Source: Leptospira stimsonii (GTDB taxonomy: Bacteria; Spirochaetota; Leptospiria; Leptospirales; Leptospiraceae). From it: 64,000 nt of DNA. Below, in pieces: positions 8,530 to 16,874 of this stretch. The position numbers and the translations under genes were made by a program. The stretch is taken from contig NZ_QHCS01000006.1 in assembly GCF_003545875.1 (NCBI RefSeq), positions 171,501 to 235,500 of the forward strand. The letters are read 5' to 3'. A model generated the notes under the pieces. The model had not been told where the DNA came from, made no database searches, and was given only the letters and a program-made list of their open reading frames with translations. Numbering within the stretch: the first letter of the stretch is position 1; every line of letters starts with the position of its first letter.

Positions 8530-9457
8530 ATGAAATTTGATTACGAAGTTTTGATTATCGGCGGCGGACCGGCGGGGTTGAGCGCCGGAATGTCCTTAGG
8601 TCGTATGAGTAGAACCGCTTTGGTGTGCGATGATAGTCGTCCTCGCAATGCGCCGTCTTCTCATCTGAATAACTTTCCGACAAGAGACGGAATTCACCCG
8701 ACTGAGTGGAGAAGAATGGTACGGAAGGACTTGGAAAAATATAAGACGATTCGATTTTTTGAGGGATCCGTCTTATCCGTTGAAAAAACCGCTCTTGGTT
8801 TTGTCGCAACGTTTGAATCAGGAGAAATTTTTCATTTTCGGAAAGTCATTCTTGCTTACGGTGTAGAAGATAAGCCATTGCCTGTGCCCGGTTTTCAGGA
8901 ACTCTGGGGGAAATCGATTTTTCATTGTCCTTATTGTCATGGCTTTGAAATTCGAGGATCCAGCTTAGGTTTGATTTCCAATAACGAGCTGACGTTTCAC
9001 ATGTTGCCGCTTGTAAACGACCTGGCTTCCGATCTCATTCTCTTTACGAATGGGAAGGCCTTTTTTGGCGAGGAAGAAAAAGGTTTATTAAAACGTAATA
9101 GAGTTAAATTGATTGAAGAGAAAATTTCCGGTTTTCTTTACGAAGGAGAAAGACTGAAAGCGGTTTCTCTCGAAAACGCTGAAGTCGTCGAAAGGGAAGC
9201 GGTTTTCTTTCACCCAACGTTCCCTTTTACGCTCAAATCCCGGATCGGCGAATCTCTGGGTTGTGAAAGAAACCAGTTCGGTTTTTATAAAGTGAATGAC
9301 AGAGGGGCGACCTCTGTAGAAGGCGTCTTTGCCTGCGGAGATAACGTGAGTCCCGCCCATTCCGTTTTATTGGCATCTGCGTCGGGTGCTACCGGCTGGA
9401 GCCGGAGTCGTCTCGGCGTTACTGGGAGAAGAGTTTAAAAAGAATTTAGTCGAATAG
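8530..9457 (+). pseudogene. Thioredoxin-reductase-like FAD/NAD(P) oxidoreductase, C-terminal frameshift
   Basis: The frame runs 8530-9438 (302 residues). The FAD-binding GGGPAGLSAG (about 12-21), a redox CPYC pair (Cys133, Cys136) and VFACGDN near the C-terminus are all of the thioredoxin reductase type. After SASGAT at 9393 the frame turns into an unrelated tail. Removing one G at 9394-9395 restores the family ending (AGAGVVSALLGEEFKKNLVE, stop 9457). The last FAD-contacting helix is thus lost in the sequenced frame. The start at 8530 has AGGAGG five bases upstream. It is divergent from the LysR gene at 8280, its likely regulator. Confidence 0.85.
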
Positions 9458-9991
9458 AATGTTCGGCACCCTATTTCGAAAAATTTCATCGTTGTTTAAG
9501 AAGAATGAGGACTTCCTTCGGAAAACGTATGAAACGAGTTCTCTTTTCTTTTTACGATTGTATAAAAGGAAAGGTCAAGAATAAAGAAAGCTCATTTGTA
9601 TCGACTTGCATAGAACGTGATGCGGAACGGATCTTATTTCTTCGCTCGATTCAAATGGGCGATTGAATTCTTCTTTTATCCGGTGGTAGGAACTCTATTC
9701 CGTGTTAGAGGTCGACTTGAACTCACGGAGTGTTTCGTGCAAGGATCCGTTTTTCAATTCCGGGGAAGTCGTCGGCATTGTAATCAATCTCAACCTCCTT
9801 TCGAGAAGCTATAAAATCGACTTTGCTCAGGGAGCGCCTTTCGTTTTCTAAGAGGTTCTTTCGTTTCGAAAATTCTCACTCTCGCCGTGCAGACGCCGTT
9901 TTGGCCCGGAAGCGGCGCGATCAATTGATAGTTAAGAATAGTAGAATAATCTCATGAACAAAATAGTTTAAGACGAATTATAGAAAATTCC
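9458..9991. other. 530-base gap with possible gene debris
   Basis: No intact gene is visible. On the minus strand AAGGAGG (about 9803-9797) precedes a frame beginning IDYNADDFPGIEKRILARN that stops after about 20 codons. Other stretches look protein-like but change frame. This could be a decayed small enzyme gene, but I cannot name it. Confidence 0.3.
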
Positions 9992-10630
9992 TTAAAATCG
10001 ATCGTGAGAGGCCGCCAACGAATAGGCTCTACCGTCCTGCCATAAGGTTTCCAAAACGGAAGCCAAAACAGGGGCATTCCAAACGGTTTGAAAATTGATT
10101 TTTATTTTTATTTTCGGATTGGAATCGGCAAACAAATGAAGGTGTCCTTCTTGAGAATACTTTCGGAGATCTTTCCATTCCACGAAATGATCCTCGTTCT
10201 TTTTAAACCATTTTACGACGTGCATGTTGACTCCGCGAGGAGTGACCTCTAAATTCTTCACCTTATAAGGTCTTCCGTTCTCTAAATTTTCGAGCGCTTC
10301 TTGGGCTAACTTTTTAGTTACATGTTCCCAAAGAGAATCTATGATTTGCAGATATCGATCCTCGATTTTTTTATTGGTCACAAAAATACGAAGCGATTGA
10401 AATCCGATTTGAATCGTCTGATTTTTTCCGTCTTTGAGTCCGATCGAGTATATACGATTGGCCTTAATACCGTTGATGTAGAGTTGCGTGATTCCGTATC
10501 GGATCTCTTTGATATCATGACAGCGAAATTGCTTATCGCCGTATTGAACGATTTTCGAATCGATCCGAAGTCTTTTTTGAAACGGATCCAAAATGCTTCT
10601 TCTGAGGTAAAGATCAATGTCCTGAGTCAT
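9992..10630 (-). CDS. Hypothetical protein, 212 residues
   Basis: A cytosolic protein with no signal peptide or membrane helix. Alternating beta strands (DKQFRCHDIKEIRYGITQLYING, TIQIGFQSLRIFV) followed by a helix (EDRYLQIIDSLWEHVTKKLAQEALENLENG), and then a second similar strand-rich half ending in a helix (APVLASVLETLW), suggest two PH-like modules. This is a visual guess. It stands alone between non-coding DNA and the AraC gene. I do not recognise a named family. Confidence 0.65.
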   Translation of the reverse strand: MTQDIDLYLRRSILDPFQKRLRIDSKIVQYGDKQFRCHDIKEIRYGITQLYINGIKANRIYSIGLKDGKNQTIQIGFQSLRIFVTNKKIEDRYLQIIDSLWEHVTKKLAQEALENLENGRPYKVKNLEVTPRGVNMHVVKWFKKNEDHFVEWKDLRKYSQEGHLHLFADSNPKIKIKINFQTVWNAPVLASVLETLWQDGRAYSLAASHDRF

Positions 10631-10746
10631 CTTGGAAAGATAGTTATCGATAGGAAGTGAGAGTGGTCAAGATTAACTTGAAGTGCATTTGGAAAAATGA
10701 AACGAACTCACAAAAATTCGGGAATCCGAATCCTTACCAGAAACAA

Positions 10747-11538
10747 TTAACGAGCGGTAATGATCCTGTCCAATTCCTCGTTTTGAATATACCAATGGAT
10801 CGGTTCTCCTTTCCCAAAAACGGTCGAAGGGGAGATCCCGAATATTTCCCGAAATACGTTCGTAAAATGTGCCTGATCATAAAATCCGGCGCTCAGTGCG
10901 GCATCCGCAAGAGAGGCTCCTCGTTTGAGGGCGATGACGGCGGTCTTGATACGGAACCATTTGCGAAATGCGCGGAGCGGTAAGCCGACCACGTTCTTAA
11001 ATTCGTGTTGTAACCAGGAGGACGACATTCCGATCTCTCGAGCAAGCTTGTCAACGTTTACGGTCTCTTCAGGATTCTCGACGAGCTTTCGCAAAACATG
11101 AATTAGACGATTATCGTCTTGGATGTTTTTTGCGGGAAGCAAACGATTGAAGGGAAAGGAGTCGTTCAGAATCTCGGGAAAACATTCCGGGTTCGCGTTG
11201 AGAATCTCTTCGCAAGTAACGATCAATTCCGAAGCCCAAAGGGGATTTTCGGAAAGTCCTTTCGGTCCGGCTTCTTCGGCGAGGATCCCTCCGATTTCAC
11301 TTCCCGGATCGGCGAATAAAATTCCTACGGTTCCGCTTAGAATCGTTTCGTGACTCAATGCACCATCGAATACAAAACAACGAGCGCTCATCCATTCTTC
11401 GTTGCCTTTGATTCTTTTTTTGATTTCACGATCGAGACCGACTACAGTAGCCGAGGTCACTGTCGAGTGAAAGGAAAGGTCCGGGAGTTTTCCGATAAAT
11501 AGAACCGCACCTCTGAGTGCACAGATTACGTTCCGCAT
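10747..11538 (-). CDS. AraC family transcriptional regulator
   Basis: 263 residues. The C-terminal double helix-turn-helix is typical: VDKLAREIGMSSSWLQHEFKNVVGLPLRAFRKW (about 155-187) and LADAALSAGFYDQAHFTNVFREIFGISPS (about 204-232). The N-terminal 140 residues carry no named ligand domain I can recognise but contain strands like a degenerate cupin. The next gene on the same strand, upstream, is the hotdog thioesterase at 11614, 75 bases away. Confidence 0.88.
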   Translation of the reverse strand: MRNVICALRGAVLFIGKLPDLSFHSTVTSATVVGLDREIKKRIKGNEEWMSARCFVFDGALSHETILSGTVGILFADPGSEIGGILAEEAGPKGLSENPLWASELIVTCEEILNANPECFPEILNDSFPFNRLLPAKNIQDDNRLIHVLRKLVENPEETVNVDKLAREIGMSSSWLQHEFKNVVGLPLRAFRKWFRIKTAVIALKRGASLADAALSAGFYDQAHFTNVFREIFGISPSTVFGKGEPIHWYIQNEELDRIITAR

Positions 11539-11613
11539 CGATTCATCTTATTCGAAAAGGAAAAGTATGCAATTGAAAACTCTTTCTCGCCGACAATTCA
11601 ATCGCGAAAAAAA

Positions 11614-12084
11614 TCAACGCGGTTCGGCAATCGCGTATCTGTATTTTGCCTGAGCGGCTCTTTTGTTTTCTTCGTTGAAGAAGTCGCAAACGTATTCCAA
11701 AAGTTTCCCATTCTTACGAACGAGTCTTGCTTTCGCTCGCACCGTGTCCGTTCTCACCGGACGAAGATAACGAATTGTTGCATCCATCGTAAACGTCCTT
11801 TCTCTTTCGTTCTCCACGTGGAAGAAAGCCATGATCGAAGTGAGCGTATCGCCGACGCTAAAAAAACAACCACCGTGCATAAATCCGTGAAGTGCGCGGT
11901 TACTCCGAGAATACGGTATGTCCGCTTCCGAAAGTTCGGATGTAACGTTGAGCACTTTCATGTTCGTCGCGCCGGGATGACATTGATCTATCAGGTTTTG
12001 TGCTTGTTCAACGATGCTACAATCTTCCTTTAATGTGAAAATATTCCTGGGTACATTATGATATAATAATTCGGAAACGGTCAT
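11614..12084 (-). CDS. PaaI-type hotdog thioesterase
   Basis: 156 residues. The hotdog signature is NRALHGFMHGGCFFSVGDTLTSIMAFFHV, with the HGG turn that precedes the catalytic Asp in PaaI-like acyl-CoA thioesterases, followed by strands TMDATIRYLRPVRTDTVRAKARLVRKNGKLLEYVCDFFNEE. It probably hydrolyses an acyl- or aryl-CoA, substrate unknown. The start at 12084 has AGAGG upstream. Confidence 0.85.
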   Translation of the reverse strand: MTVSELLYHNVPRNIFTLKEDCSIVEQAQNLIDQCHPGATNMKVLNVTSELSEADIPYSRSNRALHGFMHGGCFFSVGDTLTSIMAFFHVENERERTFTMDATIRYLRPVRTDTVRAKARLVRKNGKLLEYVCDFFNEENKRAAQAKYRYAIAEPR

Positions 12085-12198
12085 TTTTTCCTCTCTTTCT
12101 ATGGAAGAAGAATAACACGTTTCGTTTTTTGGGTCTTGGAAAAACGTGCAATTCCTGCGAAATTCGAAGCCTCAATTTAGAAAAAGAGAATCTGTCCT

Positions 12199-13935
12199 TT
12201 ATTTAAAAATTCTTTCTAAGTTATAGATTTTTTTCGGACTTGCGGGTGCGTTCCTTTCTTTGAGATCGTCGATTTCATTGGAAGTCTTACGATCCTCTCG
12301 AATGTTTTCCAAACTGGTCCACATTGACTGCGGAATTTCAATCGAATAAGAAAAATCGAATTTTTCTTTTTCACCCGGTTTGACGAGAAGCGTCCAAGAA
12401 AGAGTTCCATTTGCGTCTTTCTTTAAACTTTCGTGATTCGATCCCAAAAATTTCGTGGAGATGTTCGGGTCCGCAGATACGGGGAATTGATCGTAAACGA
12501 GGACCTGTCTCGGTCGCTTCGTATAATTGGAAACTTCGATCTGCCATTGATTTTCGATCTGTACGGTTTTGCCCAAAAAACCGGCGCCTGCGACTTCACC
12601 TTTCAGAAGGGTTCTTTTGAGTTTCATTCGTTGATCCGGTCCTAAATACATTTCGAATTCTTGACCCACTGCGGTTCTATTTCCGGGAGTATAACTTCCT
12701 ATAAAACTACCGTCCATAAAAACCTTTACGTCGTTCCAGAGTAAGGGCATCTTCGTAGTATTCTTAAATTTTGCTCTTAGAAACACGAAATTGGAAAGAG
12801 TAGGGATCGCCACGTGGGAAACCGCGCCCTTGATCTGCGCGCTGTCCATCGAAATCCTGTGTTCCGAGTTATCGCTGACGACCGTTTCTCTATTAGGTAA
12901 ACGGAATGTAAAGTTGGCGGAGTCTTCTTCTCCCTCTGAGACTTCGGAGTCGCTCGGGTTTTGTTCGTCCGAGTTGAACGTATTTTTATTGCTACCGGGT
13001 TGAGACAAACTTCCTTGGCTCACTCTCCATGGTCGAAGAAGAGGTAAGGAGATTGCGGCGGAAGGTTTCGCGCTCGAAATCGTGATGTCCACATTCTTCC
13101 AATCTTCTCCCGTGTATTGGCGAAGAGCCACTCGGGATTCTAAACGGAAATCTCCTCCTTCGGAAGAACCGTGGAGATCGTAAATTCCTCTCCAAGAAAC
13201 GTTCGAGACTAAATACTCGATGGAGATAGAACCTTTGGAACCCGGCTTGCCCGAACAAACTACCTCGACTTCGGATTGGGACCAACGTTTCGCTTCGGCC
13301 ATTCGTAAGAATGCGGAGTTTGCCTGCGCGAATTCTTTATTCAATTGTTCTAATTTTTCTTCGGATCTTTGAATTCTTTCGAGATAAGAGTTTCTGCGAT
13401 TTTCTAAGAATTCCAGACTAGTGGACCAATTCTTTACGTCAACGGCATTCGAACGGAGTTGTCGATCCGATTCTTCGGTTGCCAACTGACCGAAACTCGA
13501 GAGAAGTTTTAACTGTTCACGGAAGCTCGTTTGTCGGTCCGTTTCGGAACGAATCTCTTGCTGAATCGAAACCATTTTCTTTTTTAGAGGATCGTTTGTG
13601 ATTTCGGAATCTTCTCCAGCGGGAATTGTACGAATGGAAACGGAGGAAATGTTTAGGGTTCCCTCGGAGGAAGCCCGAATCGAATCGAGAATCACGGCGG
13701 CGGGTAAACGTACAAAACGGAGCGTCGTTTCCTCTCCCTGAAGTTTTATATCTTGGTTTCTCCGAACGAGGGCTCGATCGGAAAAAATCGTTACGGACTG
13801 TATTTTACCAATGACTCGGGAAGAATCCTGGTCTTCCGCGTTTAGAAAAAAGAACGGCAAAAGAAAGAGAAATAATGCGGATGGAAGAATTCTTTTTGAA
13901 TTCGAATTTTGTACAGTTTTAGGAAATGGTTTCAT
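12199..13935 (-). CDS. MuiA-like DUF4139/DUF4140 exported protein
   Basis: 578 residues from the ATG at 13935, which has a GAGGA ribosome binding site five bases before it; an ATG six codons earlier is less well placed. A signal peptide (ALFLFLLPFFFLNA) precedes the mature start. The DUF4140 domain (IQSVTIFSDRALVRRNQDI) comes first, then a coiled coil (about 120-210), then DUF4139 (NVSWRGIYDLHGS, RVALRQYTGEDWKNVDITISSAKPS) with beta-rich C-terminal domains. Homologues are named mucoidy inhibitor A, but their molecular function is not known. It probably sits in the periplasm or at the envelope. Confidence 0.88.
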   Translation of the reverse strand: MKPFPKTVQNSNSKRILPSALFLFLLPFFFLNAEDQDSSRVIGKIQSVTIFSDRALVRRNQDIKLQGEETTLRFVRLPAAVILDSIRASSEGTLNISSVSIRTIPAGEDSEITNDPLKKKMVSIQQEIRSETDRQTSFREQLKLLSSFGQLATEESDRQLRSNAVDVKNWSTSLEFLENRRNSYLERIQRSEEKLEQLNKEFAQANSAFLRMAEAKRWSQSEVEVVCSGKPGSKGSISIEYLVSNVSWRGIYDLHGSSEGGDFRLESRVALRQYTGEDWKNVDITISSAKPSAAISLPLLRPWRVSQGSLSQPGSNKNTFNSDEQNPSDSEVSEGEEDSANFTFRLPNRETVVSDNSEHRISMDSAQIKGAVSHVAIPTLSNFVFLRAKFKNTTKMPLLWNDVKVFMDGSFIGSYTPGNRTAVGQEFEMYLGPDQRMKLKRTLLKGEVAGAGFLGKTVQIENQWQIEVSNYTKRPRQVLVYDQFPVSADPNISTKFLGSNHESLKKDANGTLSWTLLVKPGEKEKFDFSYSIEIPQSMWTSLENIREDRKTSNEIDDLKERNAPASPKKIYNLERIFK

Positions 13936-14421
13936 TGGATCCTCGTCTTTCATTCTATCGACTAAAAAGATCGATACGGACTAAAAATGGTTCCTATTTT
14001 CGTAAATTTGGCAATCACAAATGGGACTTCGAATCTTCTCATTCGGGAAAATCGGTCGTTCCTTCCTGTTTTCCCGTCGAACATGATTCTAAATATGATC
14101 CCCATACGGTTTAGAACGTTTTTATTAAAATATTAGAAAAACAAGATAAACTAAAATACATACGATTGTTCGATTGATACGAGGCGGGATCCTTTATTCG
14201 TATATTTTGCGTGGATCGTTTCCAACAAATCCAAAAAGAATGGAACCGGAAAAACGGACGTATAACCTTAGATTTCGAAAAATACGGAACGAAAGAAAGA
14301 AAGAATGTGGAGGGTTTCCCCGTCTTTTTAAAATTAGATTGACAGGGGCTAAGAATTCCATCAGGTACTTTGCAAAGCGCATTTGTTTTTCAATCTTTAG
14401 ACCAAGGTAATTCCTATCACT
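13936..14421. other. 485-base gap without a recognisable gene
   Basis: It separates the divergent MuiA-like gene and the TetR gene at 14422. A TTGACA hexamer at 14339-14344 is a possible -35 element for tetR, but no matching -10 element is clear. No family-like frame was found. Confidence 0.35.
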
Positions 14422-14997
14422 ATGCAAGAAACAGGTTTACGCGAGACGATCTTAAATGTGGCCGGTTCGCTTTTTATCAAACGCGGCTACAATTCGGTCT
14501 CGATAAAACTCATTGCAGAAGAGGCGCGTTGTACTACGGCGGCTCTCTATTACTATTTTCCGGAAGGAAAGGAGGCGATTCGTAAGGTTGTACTGTATTC
14601 GCATTTACCCGATCCGGAACAAATTGTGGAAGTGGGTAAATCCGCAAAGTCGCTTCAGGAATTGTTTTCTCAGATTGCTCTGCGGGTGTGCGGGCACGAT
14701 TCGGACACGGTTCGAAAAGAGCGCTGGCTTTTGGCGGAGTTTCCGAATTTTACGGACGCGGATCGAGAGGTGATCCATGGAAAATTAAAGGCGATTCATT
14801 CCACTCTCGTCACCGAAACCGGGCGATATGTTTCCGATTCGGAAACAACGAAACTTCTCTCGTGGCTCTTTATGTCCGCCAGCTTCGGTTATGGACAACT
14901 TTTTGGGAGTCTTCAGTTCAATAAGGTGACCGATTTCCCTACGGCGGAATTTGCAGAAAGAATCGCCAACCTCTTATCGAAAGATATAAAATCATAA
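14422..14997 (+). CDS. TetR/AcrR family repressor
   Basis: 191 residues. The N-terminal HTH is standard: ILNVAGSLFIKRGYNSVSIKLIAEEARCTTAALYYYFPEGKEAI (about 10-53). The C-terminal domain resembles the YxaF/LmrA-like TetR_C group. Two near-identical palindromes (15070-15091 and 15354-15371), centred on TTACTGAT-NN-ATCAGTAA, lie downstream and are its probable operators. They would control a frameshifted small membrane gene and the methyltransferase at 15445. Confidence 0.9.
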   Translation: MQETGLRETILNVAGSLFIKRGYNSVSIKLIAEEARCTTAALYYYFPEGKEAIRKVVLYSHLPDPEQIVEVGKSAKSLQELFSQIALRVCGHDSDTVRKERWLLAEFPNFTDADREVIHGKLKAIHSTLVTETGRYVSDSETTKLLSWLFMSASFGYGQLFGSLQFNKVTDFPTAEFAERIANLLSKDIKS

Positions 14998-15069
14998 AAA
15001 AAAGGTGACAAGAGTGAATTCCCTCCTGGATCTAAAAAAATCCTATTGAAGGCTCTAAATTTTTTATTG

Positions 15070-15091
15070 ACTTACTGATCGATCAGTAAGT
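15070..15091. promoter_or_regulatory. TetR operator A (22-base perfect palindrome)
   Basis: ACTTACTGATC/GATCAGTAAGT is perfectly symmetric. A TTGACT hexamer at 15067-15072 overlaps its left edge, so the operator covers the spacer of a probable promoter. The core TTACTGAT-NN-ATCAGTAA is repeated at 15354-15371. Confidence 0.75.
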
Positions 15092-15119
15092 TTCATTCCT
15101 TAAGGAAGAATTCGCTTTT

Positions 15120-15360
15120 TTGAAAACGGTAAATCGACTTATAGAAAGAGCGGTTCTGTTTTGAATTTAATAATGTCGACAAAATTTGGATCCTTCTCCT
15201 TCGAAGTTATTTTTTCCTCGAATGGAGTGGGCTGATTCTTATCGGAATCTATAAAGCCCAAGTTCATTCTCATGGGCCACTTGGGAAGATTCTCATTTCG
15301 AAAGGATTGGGGTTTCCGGGGTGCTTTGGATTCTTTTTATTTTCGAACGTAGCTTACTGA
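15120..15360 (+). pseudogene. Small two-helix membrane protein, one-base frameshift
   Basis: Not visible as one open frame. From a TTG at 15120 (AAGGAAG about 11 bases upstream) the frame reads MKTVNRLIERAVLF and stops at 15162. Dropping one T from the TTTT run at 15159-15162 continues the frame to a TGA at 15358-15360: EFNNVDKIWILLL, then EWSGLILIGIYKAQVHSHG, then LISKGLGFPGCFGFFLFSN. The joined product of about 79 residues has two hydrophobic segments around a polar HSHGPLGK loop. Both ends coincide with TetR operators, which supports it being a real regulated gene. The family is unknown. Confidence 0.5.
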
Positions 15361-15371
15361 TTAATCAGTAA
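15354..15371. promoter_or_regulatory. TetR operator B (18-base perfect palindrome)
   Basis: TTACTGATT/AATCAGTAA is perfectly symmetric and shares the core of operator A. It overlaps the stop codon of the frameshifted small gene and lies 74 bases upstream of the methyltransferase start, so it is placed to control that gene. Confidence 0.72.
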
Positions 15372-15444
15372 AAGTAGGGTTAGAGTTTTTCTGAGCGCGG
15401 ATTTGACGGGATAACAAAATTTTCAAAAGGAAGCAAGATTCTAA

Positions 15445-16293
15445 ATGGAACTTCACTTACTAGAAATACGAGAACAACAAAAGGAATCTTGGAATCGATT
15501 CTCCCCGGGTTGGAAGAAATGGGACGACCTGTTTATGGATTTTTTGAAGCCAATGGGAGATGAAATCGTTCGCAGGCTGGATCTGAAAAAGACGGATCGA
15601 GTTTTGGATATAGCCGCGGGAACGGGCGAACCCGGTTTGACGATCGCTACTTTGGTCAAGGATGGATCCGTCCTCATCACCGATCTCGCGGAAGATATGC
15701 TTGCCGTGGCAAGGGAAAACGCGAGACGTCGAGGTATTGCGAACATCGAGACACAGGCTTGTGACGTGAGTGAACTTCCTTTTCCCGATAACACTTTCGA
15801 CGCGATCAGTTGTAGATTCGGCTTTATGTTTTTTCCGGATATGAAACTCGCCGCGAGCGAAATGTTTCGTGTTTTGAAACCGGGTGGAAAAGTCGCAACC
15901 TCGGTTTGGAACATTCCGGATAAGAATTTTTGGATCACCGCCGTGATGGGTGCGATTCAAAAGAATATGAACTTACCCGCTCCCATTCCAGGCGCGCCGG
16001 GAATGTTTCGTTGTTCCGAAAAAAATCTCATCTTCAATCTGTTTCGGGAAGTTGGTCTCAAGAATGTTTTTGTAAAAGAAGTCGACGGCAAACTCAAGTG
16101 TCAAAATGCGGAAACGTATTGGAACGTAATGACCGAAGTGGCGGCTCCGATCGTCGCGGCCCTTTCCAAAGCGGATGAAAATTTAAAAGAGAAAATTAGG
16201 GAAGAAGTGTTTCAATCCGTAAATCAAAAGTATTCCAGCAGGGACGTTCAGATCGAATCGAGCGCTTTGGTTGTCTGGGGAGAAAAATCCTGA
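15445..16293 (+). CDS. Class I SAM-dependent methyltransferase (UbiE-like)
   Basis: 282 residues. Motif I reads VLDIAAGTGEPGLTIA (about 53-68), motif II is LITDLAEDMLAVARENA, then ACDVSELPFPDNTFDAISCRFGFMFFPD and the post-motif RVLKPGGKVATSVW. This is the Methyltransf_11/UbiE arrangement used on small molecules such as quinones and lipids. The substrate cannot be inferred. It follows operator B and is probably repressed by the TetR encoded upstream. Confidence 0.9.
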   Translation: MELHLLEIREQQKESWNRFSPGWKKWDDLFMDFLKPMGDEIVRRLDLKKTDRVLDIAAGTGEPGLTIATLVKDGSVLITDLAEDMLAVARENARRRGIANIETQACDVSELPFPDNTFDAISCRFGFMFFPDMKLAASEMFRVLKPGGKVATSVWNIPDKNFWITAVMGAIQKNMNLPAPIPGAPGMFRCSEKNLIFNLFREVGLKNVFVKEVDGKLKCQNAETYWNVMTEVAAPIVAALSKADENLKEKIREEVFQSVNQKYSSRDVQIESSALVVWGEKS

Positions 16294-16401
16294 GGATTCT
16301 CGATCACCTTGAGGTCGTTTTCGTTTTTGTGAAAAGAATAATTAGAATAAAATGATATTCGAATGAACTGATGATTTTTGATTCAGGGAGAACTGGACAG
16401 G

Positions 16402-16551
16402 ATGGAGCTTATAAAAAAATACCTTTTGTATTACTTTGCACTATTTTACATAGTAATTTTGCATATCGTAGTCTATTATTTCGTCATGTTCTATTTTCAA
16501 CAGGGACACAGGGAGTGGAAGGTGGGATTCATTTTCGGACTTTTTCGTTAG
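16402..16551 (+). CDS. Possible 49-residue single-helix membrane peptide
   Basis: ATG at 16402 opens a short frame with a strongly hydrophobic stretch (LLYYFALFYIVILHIVVYYFVMFYF) followed by a polar QQGHREWK tail and a short hydrophobic end. GGACAGG directly precedes the start and AGGGAG lies 11 bases upstream. It may be a genuine small membrane protein or a chance AT-rich frame. Nothing else in 16294-16820 looks coding. Confidence 0.35.
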   Translation: MELIKKYLLYYFALFYIVILHIVVYYFVMFYFQQGHREWKVGFIFGLFR

Positions 16552-16820
16552 ATCGCCCTTCCTTCCGTCTTTGTTAGAATTCAATTGGAAGAGTTTGTCT
16601 TTGTAGATTTCCCCGATGAGGAGGAGTCTGATTTCTTTGAATCGTTCCTTTTCAATATTCTTCTTTGGGCAACTAAACCTTTGCTGACCCCGCTTTAGAG
16701 AGAGTTCATTCCCTTTATCCGATCGAATTGATTGGATTCGCGTCTATAGGAGCGCTTTGTTCCTCTTCTGGATTTGTCGCTTGACTTCCAGATGGATTCG
16801 CTCGCGGTCTGTTTCAAAGA

Positions 16821-16841
16821 AAATAGACTAAAGGTCTATTT
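16821..16841. promoter_or_regulatory. Third AAATAGAC-N5-GTCTATTT operator, before the OmpL1-family gene
   Basis: Perfect 8-base arms (16821-16828 and 16834-16841) around TAAAG. The first four spacer bases also match copy 1 at 3694-3714 (TAAA). It ends 33 bases upstream of the porin start codon, where a repressor would block transcription. The matching TetR gene is at 3770. Confidence 0.75.
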
Positions 16842-16874
16842 AAATTAAAGAAATAGCGTAAGAGGAGTTTATCA

